Source: Paragyromitra xinjiangensis
Lineage: Eukaryota; Ascomycota; Pezizomycetes; Pezizales; Discinaceae
Direction of reading: 5' to 3'
Assembly: GCA_038503065.1 (NCBI GenBank)
Contig: JBCAMK010000007.1
Coordinates: 1,860,001-1,924,000 of the forward strand
Length of the DNA: 64,000 bases
A program made the position numbers and the translations under genes. Below are positions 36,049-46,238 of the stretch, piece after piece; the stretch's first letter is position 1, and each line of letters opens with the position of its first letter. The notes beneath the pieces were generated by a model. The model did not search any database and was not told where the DNA came from. It saw nothing but the letters and a program-made list of their open reading frames with translations.

Positions 36049-38273
36049 CGAACGATTCCTTCTTCTCCTTGCAAGGGCTCTAGGTGCCTGATACATGTAA
36101 CAATGGTGTCCTGTTCAACTCGACGGTCGACGGGACAACAGAGTTTCGTGTATGGCTGTGACGAGGGCTTGGTTAAATATACTGGCCGTTGAGTCATGCA
36201 TATTGGGGTCGCCAATGAGAAGGTAGTGATAGCACTCTCCGACTCATCTGCCTGAAATCTTCAGCTCAATGACGAGCCACGGGTTGTCTACCAACAAAAT
36301 GCGGGCCCTGTTGATCGACATGCAGCTATCCATGTTGTAATTGGTTGAAGAAAGGTCCAGTGTTGGGGGCCTGTTGTATTGAACAGTGTTTTTGAGCCTC
36401 AAGTATTTTGAGGATGACGCATCATATCAACCTGGGCTAGGGTTATAGGGTCTCGACCACCCATTTGGGTATCTCCAGCCCCAAATTAAGCTTTAAGCAT
36501 CTCAGACCACTCCAACAGTTACTGTGCGCCTTATCTTTAGGGCCTTGGAACTGCCTGAATAGGTAGGATGCTGCTTAATGACTAAAGTCTAGATCTGGGG
36601 AAGATAGAATTTCAGGTTTTTTTGACCATGTTTGCGTGACGCATCGTTAACGTGCATAAGAAGAAAGGTATTAGCTCTCTCAGCAACTGCATACATGTAA
36701 TACAAACCACCCTAATACTAGTGTTCTTGATTCCCATGCTTCCGCTATAGTCTCCTTCCTTTTATGCACGTCTGCTTGTGATTTACTAGCTAGTGTTGAC
36801 ACGAAGCTCATTAAATCATGTGGTATGTTCGTATTCTGGCGCAGCGTACTTTAGTTTCTTTTCGCTGTTCTGGGGGTTTCGTTTGGGAGGCGCTGCATCA
36901 GAAAGGGTACCAAAACCACCTTCCTATAGGCAAACCTTGTCTTCGGCATCCGAATGATTCCCCGCTTATGATGCGAGTGGGGTCTTTTTTTTTTTTATCT
37001 ATAGAAAACTCTAATGTTATTACCTAAAAGGATTGGATACGAAGTATGTCATAATCATTGATTTTTAGAACTGGATTCTCGTCCACTGATGTGGGGGAAT
37101 AAGTGGCGAAATTGAATGATGTCATTTAGAGTTAGATTGTATACTTTCTGTCTTTACGCCTTGTGCTGCCATGGATTCGTAGATCTCAACAGCATATTAT
37201 GGTGCACGGTATCTAAGTCTAGAACGCTCTTTTCAGGCTGGAAATCCCATATCTCCAGTCGGCTAGACCCCCAGTAAAACACGGGGCTGGCGGCGTAGTG
37301 ATAGTAACCTCCGAATTTTTATAACGTACAAAAATAAGTGGCCGTGATACGGTGGACGCTAGTTTTAAGTGTAAAGGTACGTAAATGAAGTAATTCATGG
37401 AATTACGCTTCTAGATATATCCCGGGGCATGAGCTACAATACAAGGTTCTTGATTGCCCAATAACTACAGAAGTGCTTGGTTGGCATAGCTAGGTGAGTT
37501 AGTTTAGATGTTAATTAACTTAAGCTTGAGGGGGAGGGAGCACTTTGGAGGTGGAGGTACGTTTGTTGGCACCTGGATGCGTTTTATAACGTAGGTGATG
37601 CCGTGAAAACGTAGTGAATCTCCTCAAAGCGCATTCATTTTTTATATGTAGTATAATTGTAGTAGCCTTTACAGGATCGTCTACCTCCAACTACATGTAC
37701 CTTCAAACCTTGGTAACTCAATCAAGTTAGGACCCTGTGTTACTTTTTCAGCGGTTTATTACTAAGCGGTGACAACAGACTTAAATCTACCCCGAATTAC
37801 ACCGTGTTTTGATTGGGGTTTTTGCACGTGATCTGTTTCCCTTTAGATAGTTCGAGTGAGAATTTATGGTGGGAAGTAAATGCATGAAGGAACCTGATTG
37901 GAGAATAATTGACAACCGAGGAAATCAATCACTTTTTGCCGGCTAACAATGTGCTCGTGTTGGTGCTTATCATGCTTACCTCAGAAAATTTTGAATCTTA
38001 CATGTATACAGATCTTTCGATATTCTCAAATAGAAATTATCCACAGAGCTGTTGCTCGGGCCTAAACTCCCTTGCTTGCTCGGTTTATTATAGTTGATTG
38101 GGTTTCGGTTAGGGTATGGGGTTGATTTGACTTGTCACAATTCAATTTTGTTGATCCGCTCAGTTTTTGGTTACAGTTAGTAGTTTAGAGTCCAATGGCG
38201 ATGAAAACCGACTATTGATTTAATTAAAATACATGCAGTTACCGGGATAAAACATAGATGTGAATGGAAGGTA

Positions 38274-38312
38274 GGCTCGTTCCCATCCCCTACTGCCTAT
38301 GGCTGCTGCGCA
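38274..38312 (+). repeat. Left arm of a 35-39-bp inverted repeat
   Basis: The arm starts GGCTCGTTCCCATCCCC and ends GGCTGCTGCGCA. Its reverse complement is found at 42468-42502 with one 4-bp gap and no other differences that I see. The arms face each other across about 4.2 kb. They could be ends of a decayed element or copies of a small dispersed repeat. Confidence 0.7.
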
Positions 38313-41122
38313 GTGGGGCTGGGCACGAGACTAAATGGAAGGAGCATCTTTGTTTGGCTATCTAACTACCAAAGTTCCACATCCCAGGCTTTCACTAACT
38401 AGTCCTCTACTACCCTCTCCGATCTTTTATCTGAGTTTCATAGAAGCTCGCAAGGGCTAATTACACATGAGCTTGTGGGAGTAATGGATCGCTAGCAACC
38501 TGATCATCGGTTACGATGGTATTTTCTTTGTCGTTTGGTACGCTGACCACCGATGCTCATGACATAACGCCCGTATTTATCAGATCAAATGGTTCGGCCA
38601 TGACCCCAGTAATGTCACATACCAAGGGTTTCGACTAGTCACTCTCCTCTCGTTTACAAAAATATGACCGGCTATCTCTGCTTGGAATTTAGTCAGGCTA
38701 AATATTCTTGCCACAACTTGATATGCCTCCGTGTCGCTCTCGGCGGTCATATAGATCATTGGCTTTAACTACCCTATCCTTTCCCTGACATTTTTCGCAA
38801 TTCCTAATCCCTTATCTTACCTACTCGGCCACTCCGTACCTTCAGAAAAGCGGTCCCAGTAACTTTTCAATCCCATTCTCTTTCCAAAGCCCCATTTTTT
38901 CCTCGCCTAAATAAAAAATAAAGAGGGACTAAAAAACAAGATACCGAGTTCAGTACCTGGAATTCCCATGTAGTCACCCACTGCAGTACTAGCTAGGCGA
39001 TACGATGCTTGAGCAACAGTGTGTTGGGATCGGTCCCACCTTAGATCGGTCATAGAAAGCCTATTCTTGGATTCCGGTTTCTGGACGTAGTTTTTACCTA
39101 GACACTGTCTTCTGTAGGCACGCGCTGAAGCTCCAACAAGTTTTGCGTTGCACCTCCAGGAGCTCAGGGTGCCTAGGGAGGTCAGGGCAGAAAAAGTCTC
39201 CCGGGGAGGCACACCCGATCTCCAGGAGGAAATCTTTTTTTTTGCTGATGACGCTTCTTTCCGGTACATTAGCGTTTTAACCTCGCCCCGCATAGAATTA
39301 TACGTACTCCTCTCTGAGATAGTCCGGGGTTGCTGCCATTAGATAGCCCTCATTGTATACTTTATATAGTGATCCGTTCTCCTCTCTACATATTACTTGT
39401 TCTCCCATCAAGCTCCCCTCTCATAGCTTCATTACACCAACTTCCCCGAGATACTACACATAGCGGGTTATCTTCAGGAGGCTGCTGATGGAGCGTTCTC
39501 AAATATACGCTTTTCATTATCAATGTACGCAGAGCAGCTTGACGCTACCTGTTAATTTTGCTAAGTTCTCTACTAAGTTCTGGTGATAAAACTCTTAGGC
39601 TCCACCCTTAACGCCTCTGGGGGCACATACTTCCGAATATCTTTCTATCGCTCTTAGTATATGGTATTGTTTCAAGGGCGGGACAAAAACAAATCCCCCC
39701 TTTTTATAGGATCGGACTACACTCAAGCGTGCATGCGTCATAGCCAGCGGGTCTCCTGAAAGCATCCTATAGGCTTTACGAGAAGCTGTGAGCGTCTCTA
39801 GTGCCATATAGTTCATGAATTGAATGTGAATTCAACGATATTTCGTAGTCTCGGTATAATTGTTTCTGGGTATTGCGTAGTACAGGTCTTGATCTCTGTT
39901 CCCTAGAAAACTAAGAATTGTAGATCTTTGGTGCTTGTATATAGCTTTAGTCCGGTGAAGCTGTCTCAAGGGGCGAGGTCTCGTCAAGCTCTTCGGTATC
40001 CCCTGTAACGGTCATACTATGTAATCCTCACGACTCATAATCTACACGTTCCATCTAAGGTAGTTGATCTATGAAATTCATGGAGAAGTTTTTTCCCAAG
40101 CTTATAAAGCCGTAAATAGAGTCCACAATTCCCTACAGATTCTTACCTTGGCAAATATATCTGAACTATGGGGATAGTAGATCTCGAGTGCTAAGTAGTC
40201 GAAAAAGTGACGGGTAAAAGTGTGTCTTTAGTGTGTCTCGCGCGTGTCCCTACCACCATTTTAGGAATAAGTGTATTTAGTCTTTAATGATCGTTCTCGC
40301 AGCTATCACTTCTAATTTGAAAATTTGTTCACAATAGCATGTAGTCCAACACCTAAGCACACCATGCGTAGCAGCCATAATAACCAGCAAAAAGTTTTAT
40401 TCCGCTGTGACCTCTGCAATTCTAACTGTGAAAGAATGGAGGATAAAACATCATACAAAAGCAAAATGACATCTTATCTAGCCCCACAAGTGTCCTTCAT
40501 GGGCACTAAAGCTGCCAAACAAATAGGAGCCTGCTGAACGAGAAGGTGGCTTGTGCATCTGTCTACCCGTAATTATATCTTGCCCATGCGTGCTTCCCTG
40601 CTATTTCTAGTGTCAGCAAACCCTAGTTTATATCATTATAGTGATAAGTACATGTTCATAAGACTAGACTCAGTTTTCAGGCGCTGTTTCGCCCCTGAGT
40701 ACTTAGATTCCACCATGAACCTCTATTAATTCCTATAGACGCTGGTGTCATAAACCCAACTGCGAATGGCTTCTTCGCGGTTCTTACGCTCCATCTCTCT
40801 TCGACGCGTATTGCTTCTACTACCCTACGATTGGTATGGTGCACGCAGGTCTTAAACTGGACCACTATATTCCGCCCGATATTCCAACCCCCATGGGGAG
40901 CTAAAGGACTCAAGAAAAGATACAAGATCTAGAATCATAGTAAACAATCTCTATATCTTTTTATAAGGCACAAGGGCTAGTGGCTGTGGCGGAATAAAAC
41001 CTATTTTTTGGCTGTGAAAAGTACAAGGTGGAACATTCCAAGAAATACTGGGCTTATGATCAAATATACGCAGGGTGGTTTCACCCCAAACACAATTTTT
41101 AAAGCTATATTTGGGCATTAAC

Positions 41123-41358
41123 ACTACCGCAGAAATTGACGAGAACCGGAATGACGCTAAGACGTCTAAACAGAGTGTGGCTGGGAGATCTTACTGGGAA
41201 TGGTTTGGCAGCATAGGTTTTTGTTACTCACTATACCAGTTGAGGAGATTTCTTTATTTTTTCGAGGATAAAAATGTACTTATATGAGTGAGTCACGCCG
41301 CCACTTCTTATTTCAACCTCTTAGCGCTATTCCGGTTCTCGTCAATTTCTACGGTAGT
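41123..41358. repeat. Foldback: about 38-bp arms around a 160-bp spacer
   Basis: The left arm (about 41123-41160, containing AGAAATTGACGAGAACCGGA) is the inverse of the right arm (about 41321-41358), with about three mismatches. The hairpin-like structure resembles a small non-autonomous (MITE-like) element. No target-site duplication was confirmed. Confidence 0.65.
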
Positions 41359-41971
41359 ATAAAGTCTATTTTCAAATAACCCTTTCTTCAGGAGCATCAG
41401 GGGTTGAGATATTCAAATTGGAGATTTCTTCCTAAGATTTGGTGAGGCTCCAGCCAAGAATTGTAAGGCAAGGGCATTCCACACCCAAATTTGATTGGTC
41501 CAGTTTTATCCGTCCGTGCACCATACCATCAGCTATGACGGTCGTCAGTCTGCCTAATCCCCTACGGTTAAGAGTTCTCCGAACTGCCTAGGTGTTGGGG
41601 TCTGGCTGGGTATTGCGGTCTGAGTGAGGAGGTTTGTATCGTCAGACTCACTTTGACGAAATGGGAGGGGCAAGTATTGCGAACGGTTCGATTCGTTTAG
41701 CCCCATAAATCGGTCCGTGGAAGTTCCGGTGCTACGGCTTAGAGAAGGGGCAATCTATAGACCTAGTTGTAGAGAGTCAGCATCTGCTATAACTCCTCTT
41801 ACGAATCCGAGGTGGGTGTTTGCAGAAGTGGAGAGGCCACTTTCCATCGTCGAATCAGGAACATTTAGTTCGCCAGGAAACCCCAATCTAATCGCTTCGC
41901 CAACTCTTGGTGGCTCTGCTCCCTCGCTTACTCTTTGAAGTCCTGACAGCTGATGCATTTACGGGCCGGTC

Positions 41972-42050
41972 ATTCGTGGGGTGGTGGTTGTACGGTCACT
42001 CACGGGGCGATGGCGAATCCTATCTAATAGTCGTTCGTGGGGTGGTGGTG
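41972..42050 (+). repeat. Degenerate direct repeat, TTCGTGGGGTGGTGG
   Basis: Two clear copies of TTCGTGGGGTGGTGG (at about 41973 and 42034, 61 bp apart) plus a more diverged C-A-C-GGGGCGATGG copy in between. This looks like a worn minisatellite; no gene overlaps it. Confidence 0.5.
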
Positions 42051-42454
42051 GTGATAGAAAGAAATAATCGCCCGTGGGATGACATGAAGGAGATTGTAAG
42101 GATATATGATCTTTAAACTCTGTCTCGAAGACCTTTGGTGATTGATTTGAATATGAATCTATGATGATGATGAACTAGGAAGCGCCAAGCTAATGACGTA
42201 ATCTACATTCCGTGGCAGAAATCTTCCATCACATAGAATGCACTACAACCACATACATAGGTGAGAAACCTATTGTGGGAGTTTTGTTCACGCCGTAACC
42301 TTTCTTGTATGCGACATTCTTGCACCCAGAAATGAACGAAACGATAACATACCTAAGGAAAAACGAGTACCCTTTATAACACAAATGGTTCCGGGTATTT
42401 CATGACCGCCCAGCCCATCGCCCATGTAATTGGCTATTTATTTCACCAAATATT

Positions 42455-42509
42455 AGCCAATCACCGGTGCGCAGCAGCCATAGTAGGGGATGGGAACGAG
42501 CCAATCACC
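42455..42509 (+). repeat. Right arm of the inverted repeat, flanked by 11-bp direct repeats
   Basis: The right arm (42468-42502) of the 4.2-kb-spaced inverted repeat lies between and partly overlaps two copies of AGCCAATCACC (42455-42465 and 42499-42509). The direct repeats could be a target-site duplication from an insertion. They also hold CCAAT boxes about 180-230 bp before the kinase-ankyrin ATG, and an inverted CCAAT (ATTGG) is at 42429-42433, so the element may now serve as promoter DNA. Confidence 0.55.
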
Positions 42510-42685
42510 ATTTCTCGTCTCGAGAAGGTGCACGGTTTATGATCAGTAGGAAAACTGAAAGTGGGGTAGGGGTCTTTCCTCCTCCCATTACATTAGCCTA
42601 GGACTGAATCCCATAGCCTCAATTCATCAACAATCTTACCAACGCTCTCGACGTCGCTCAATAAAAAACACTTAGAAGACAAATT

Positions 42686-45600
42686 ATGGCCAATATTCCA
42701 AAGCTCGACGCCTATAAACTGGAAACGGAGTTTTTCGACGATTGGGTGGTGCATCGGACTTATAGATGGGAGTTTTCAACAAAGAAGGAGGAGGAGTCAT
42801 CGACATGGGTGAAGCAAAGAAGGATTGGCTCCGGTGGTTTTGGAACTGTGTGGCTTGAGAAGGAAGAAGATAGTGGTCAACTTAGAGCAGTGAAGAAACT
42901 TAATCGGGATACATTGCCGAGTACAGGGTTCTCCCGGGAACTACTAGCTTTGATTAGATTAGAAGATGCAGGTACCCCAAAACCACCCGTACTACTTTTG
43001 TGGGTATGCTAACACAAGAGGTCTATAGTATGAACATCTATTCGTCAAATTTCTCGGTTGGTATGAAAATCAGAATGTCGTCTCTATCGCAATGGAGTAC
43101 CTCAAGTATGGGGACTTGAGCGAATATATCAAAGACCCCCAAAAAGGAAGGGGGGAGACCAAAGAGATCACCAGCCAAATCTTGGAAGGGTTGAAAGTGT
43201 TGCATGAGGAAGGAATCTGCCATCGGGATTTGAAACCGCAGGTTTGACACCACGACTTTTATTCATATTCCTATAAGGGACGCTGTGCCCATCTCTCGCC
43301 CTGGGGAGCCGCTGCTACCTAGGTTGTCTGGGGTCTTCAAGGGCTTTCTCTCCCCTGCTACCCATTATCTTGCTCTTAATTTCTAACTCGACAACCGCCT
43401 TCCTCCAAACACCCCTTTACCTACCTGCACGTCCCAACCCATCCCGACCCGTCTTGATATAAATAGTACATTCTAACTCACATAAAACGATTACAGAATG
43501 TTCTTGTCGCTGGCCAAGATCCAATTTGGGTTAAAATCGCTGATTTTGGGGCTTCTAAACGAGCACGAGGAACTGTTTTACAGACCCGCTTGGGAACCGT
43601 AGGCTATATCGCGCCAGAAATCTTAGGGGTGCTCCCTCGACATCTCAGGGGCGCAGAGGAACTCACTCACTCACTGGATATTTGGTCATTAGGCTGTCTA
43701 GTGCACGAACTCCTAACATCTCAAACGCCATTCCTCGAGGAAGATTTGCTTCATGGAGATTTAGAGAGTGACTTCACGAGATCCTGTGTCTTGTTGGAAC
43801 CAGCTTTTGATATGGAAACTTTTTTTGCGTATTGTGGTGGCCTGGCCGACTTTCCAATCGGAGTCTTACAGAAGTCTGAAGCAAGTAAAGAGGCAGTCAA
43901 TTTTGTCAAGAGCCTGCTCGTCGCAAACCCGGCAGACAGACCGACAGCAGCAACCGCTCTGGAGGATCAATGGATAACGGATGATAGTTATGTGAGTGAT
44001 TGGTACACAACTTTGAGGGGCGAGTTTTTAGTTCTGGGGGATATTCTGGGGATGGATTTAAGTTTGAAGGGTCAGGGGAGAGGGCGATTGATAAGAAGAA
44101 TCCATAGATCAGACATCATGGAGTTTCTGCCCTCTTCCACGCGAGAACACTACTCGACTCTCCTACAACACGCCGTCACAGCCGGGCTTAATTCTGTTGT
44201 TACAAGGCTCCTGCAGTCCTCGGTTATCACATCAGTTAGTCAGTCAGCTTTGGGACAGATTTTACACCGGGGAATCGAGGAAGCACCAACTGATACTCTT
44301 GGGTTATTACTTTCTAGTAATAACATACATGTCGATACCACTTTCGAGGGCCGAACCGCACTTCAAGTAGCAGCTAGGAGTGGAAATTGTGGGGTGGCGA
44401 ATCTGCTCTTGGCCCACAAGGCAGATGTCGATCTAGCAACGACCGGGTCTCATGGCCAGACAGCCTTGCAAGCTGCAGCTGAAGGTGGGCATCTCGACAT
44501 GGCACAGACACTTCTGGCCCACGGGGCAGACATCAACGCGGAAGCAGGCCTGTGGCATGGTCGGACAGCCCTGCAAGCCGCAGCTGGAAGTGGGCATATC
44601 GACATGGCGGAGATGCTTCTGACCCACGGGGCAGACGTCAGCGCGGAAGCAGGCCGGTGGAATGGTCGGACAGCCCTGCAAGCCGCAGCTGGACGTGGGC
44701 ATATCGACATGGCGGAGATGCTTCTGACCCATGGGGCGGACGTCAACGCAAAAGCAGGCGAACGGGAAGGTCGGACAGCCCTGCAAGCCGCAGCTGGAGG
44801 CGGGCATATCGACATGGCGGAGATGCTTCTGACCTGCGGGGCAGACATCAACGCGGAAGCAGGCCTGTTTCATGGTTGGACAGCGCTGCAAGCCGCAGCT
44901 GGACGTGGGCATATCGACATGGCGGAGATGCTTCTGACCCACGGGACAGACGTCGATACAAAAGCAGGCGAATGGGAAGGTCAGACAGCCCTGCAAGCCG
45001 CAGCTGGAGGCGGGCATATCGACATGGCGGAGATGCTTCTGACCCGCGGGGCAGACATCAACGCGGAAGCAGGCATGTGGCGTGGTCGGACAGCGCTACA
45101 AGCCGCAGCTGGACGTGGGCATATCGACATGGCGGAGATGCTACTGACCCGCGGGGCAGAGGTTAATGCGAAAGCAGGCGTATCGGAAGGTCGGACAGCC
45201 CTGCAAGCCGCAGCTGATGGTGGGCATATCGACATGGCGGAGATGCTTCTGACCCACGGGGCAGACGTCAACGCAGAAGTAGACGGACAGAAAGGTCTGA
45301 CAGCCCTGCAAGCCGCAGCTGGAGGTGGGCATATCAACATGGCAGAGATGCTTCTGGCCCGCGGGGCAGACGTCAACGCAAAAGCAGGCGAACAGGAAGG
45401 TCGGACAGCCCTGCAAGCCGCAGCTGAAGGTGGGCATATCGACATGGCGGAGATGCTTCTGACCCACGGGGCAGACGTCAACGCAGAAGTAGACGGACAG
45501 AAAGGTCTGACAACGCTGCAAGCCGCAGCTGAAGGTGGGCATATCGACATGGCGGAGATGCTTCTGACCCACGGGGCAGAGGTCAACGCAAAGGCAGGCG

Positions 45601-46238
45601 AACGGGAAGGTCGGACAGCCCTGCAAGCCGCAGCTGGACGTGGGCATATCGACATGGCAGAGATGCTTCTGGCTCGCGGGGCAGACATCAACGCGGGGGC
45701 GAGCTGGTTGTTTGGTCGGACAGCCCTGCAAGCCGCAGCTGAAGGTGGGCGTATCGACATGGCAGAGATGCTTCTGGCCCACGGGGCAGACGTCAACGCA
45801 GAAGTAGGCGAATGGGCAGGTCGGACAGCCCTGCAAGCCGCAGCTGGACGTGGGCATATCGACATGGCAGAGATGCTTCTAGTCCGCGGGGCAGACGTCA
45901 ACGCAAAAGCAGGCGAACACTTTGCTCGGACAGCCCTGCAAGCTGCAGCTGAAGGTGGGCATATCGGCATGGCAGAGATGCTTCTGACCCACGGGGCAGA
46001 CGTCAATGCAAAAGCAGGCGAACAGGAAGGTCGGACAGCCCTGCAAGCCGCAGTTGGAGGTGGGCATATCGACATGGCAGAGATGCTTCTGACCTGCGGG
46101 GCAGACGTCAACGCTAAAGCAAGCGAACAGTATGGTCTGACAGCGCTGCAAGCCGCAGCTGACGGTGGGCATGCCGACATGCAACAGTTGCTTCTGACCC
46201 ACGAGGCAGACGTCAAAGCAAAAACGAACTTCAAGTAG
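42686..46238 (+). CDS. Protein kinase with 18 near-identical ankyrin repeats
   Basis: The protein joins a serine/threonine kinase domain to an ankyrin array. The model is 42686-42988, 43029-43241, 43497-46238 (1,085 residues). The kinase is complete: glycine loop GSGGFG (48-53), Lys70 in AVKK, HRDLKPQN with catalytic Asp168, DFG at 188-190, and GTVGYIAPE. A linker leads to ankyrin units from residue 457 to the end, 35 residues each, with core RTALQAAAGGGHIDMAEMLL. No signal peptide or membrane segment is seen. Intron 1 is uncertain: the natural-looking 57-nt intron (donor 42972) breaks the frame, whereas a 40-nt intron (42989-43028) keeps it. Intron 2 (255 nt) is long for this window. The gene stands in a gene-poor region with CCAAT boxes upstream. 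Kinase-ankyrin proteins are known in fungi without a settled role; recognition or signalling is inferred from the architecture. Confidence 0.85.
44349..46235 (+). repeat. 18-unit, 105-bp tandem ankyrin-coding array
   Basis: The period is exactly 105 bp (35 residues) from 44349 to the stop codon at 46236; the last unit is one residue short. The middle units are almost identical at the DNA level: unit 9 (45189) and unit 11 (45399) differ at one base of 105. A two-unit (210-bp) higher-order pattern is visible, especially units 9-10 against 11-12. Units 1, 2 and 18 are the most diverged, as usual for the edges of an array that expands and contracts. Amino-acid differences cluster at the last four positions of each unit, at the two residues after QAAA, and at the two after LL. 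Confidence 0.95.

Larger units (their letters stand above)
36049..42685. other. 6.6-kb gene-poor region with inverted repeats
   Basis: No gene is supported. The DNA is more AT-rich than the flanks, and its short open frames (for example 38907-39293 minus and 40677-40925 minus) show no recognisable transposase, reverse transcriptase or other domain. It holds four TACATGTA copies (36092, 36692, 37692, 37999), a 35-39-bp inverted repeat 4.2 kb apart (38274-38312 with 42468-42502), a foldback at 41123-41358 and a degenerate short repeat near 41972-42050. It looks like old, decayed accessory DNA. The final ~250 bp form the promoter of the kinase-ankyrin gene. Confidence 0.55.

Noticed and set aside
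38907..39342. Open frames on both strands (one containing FADD) that might be a reverse-transcriptase relic
   Set aside because: The FADD string alone is not the polymerase box, and no other reverse-transcriptase motif, terminal repeat or poly-A tail is visible nearby.
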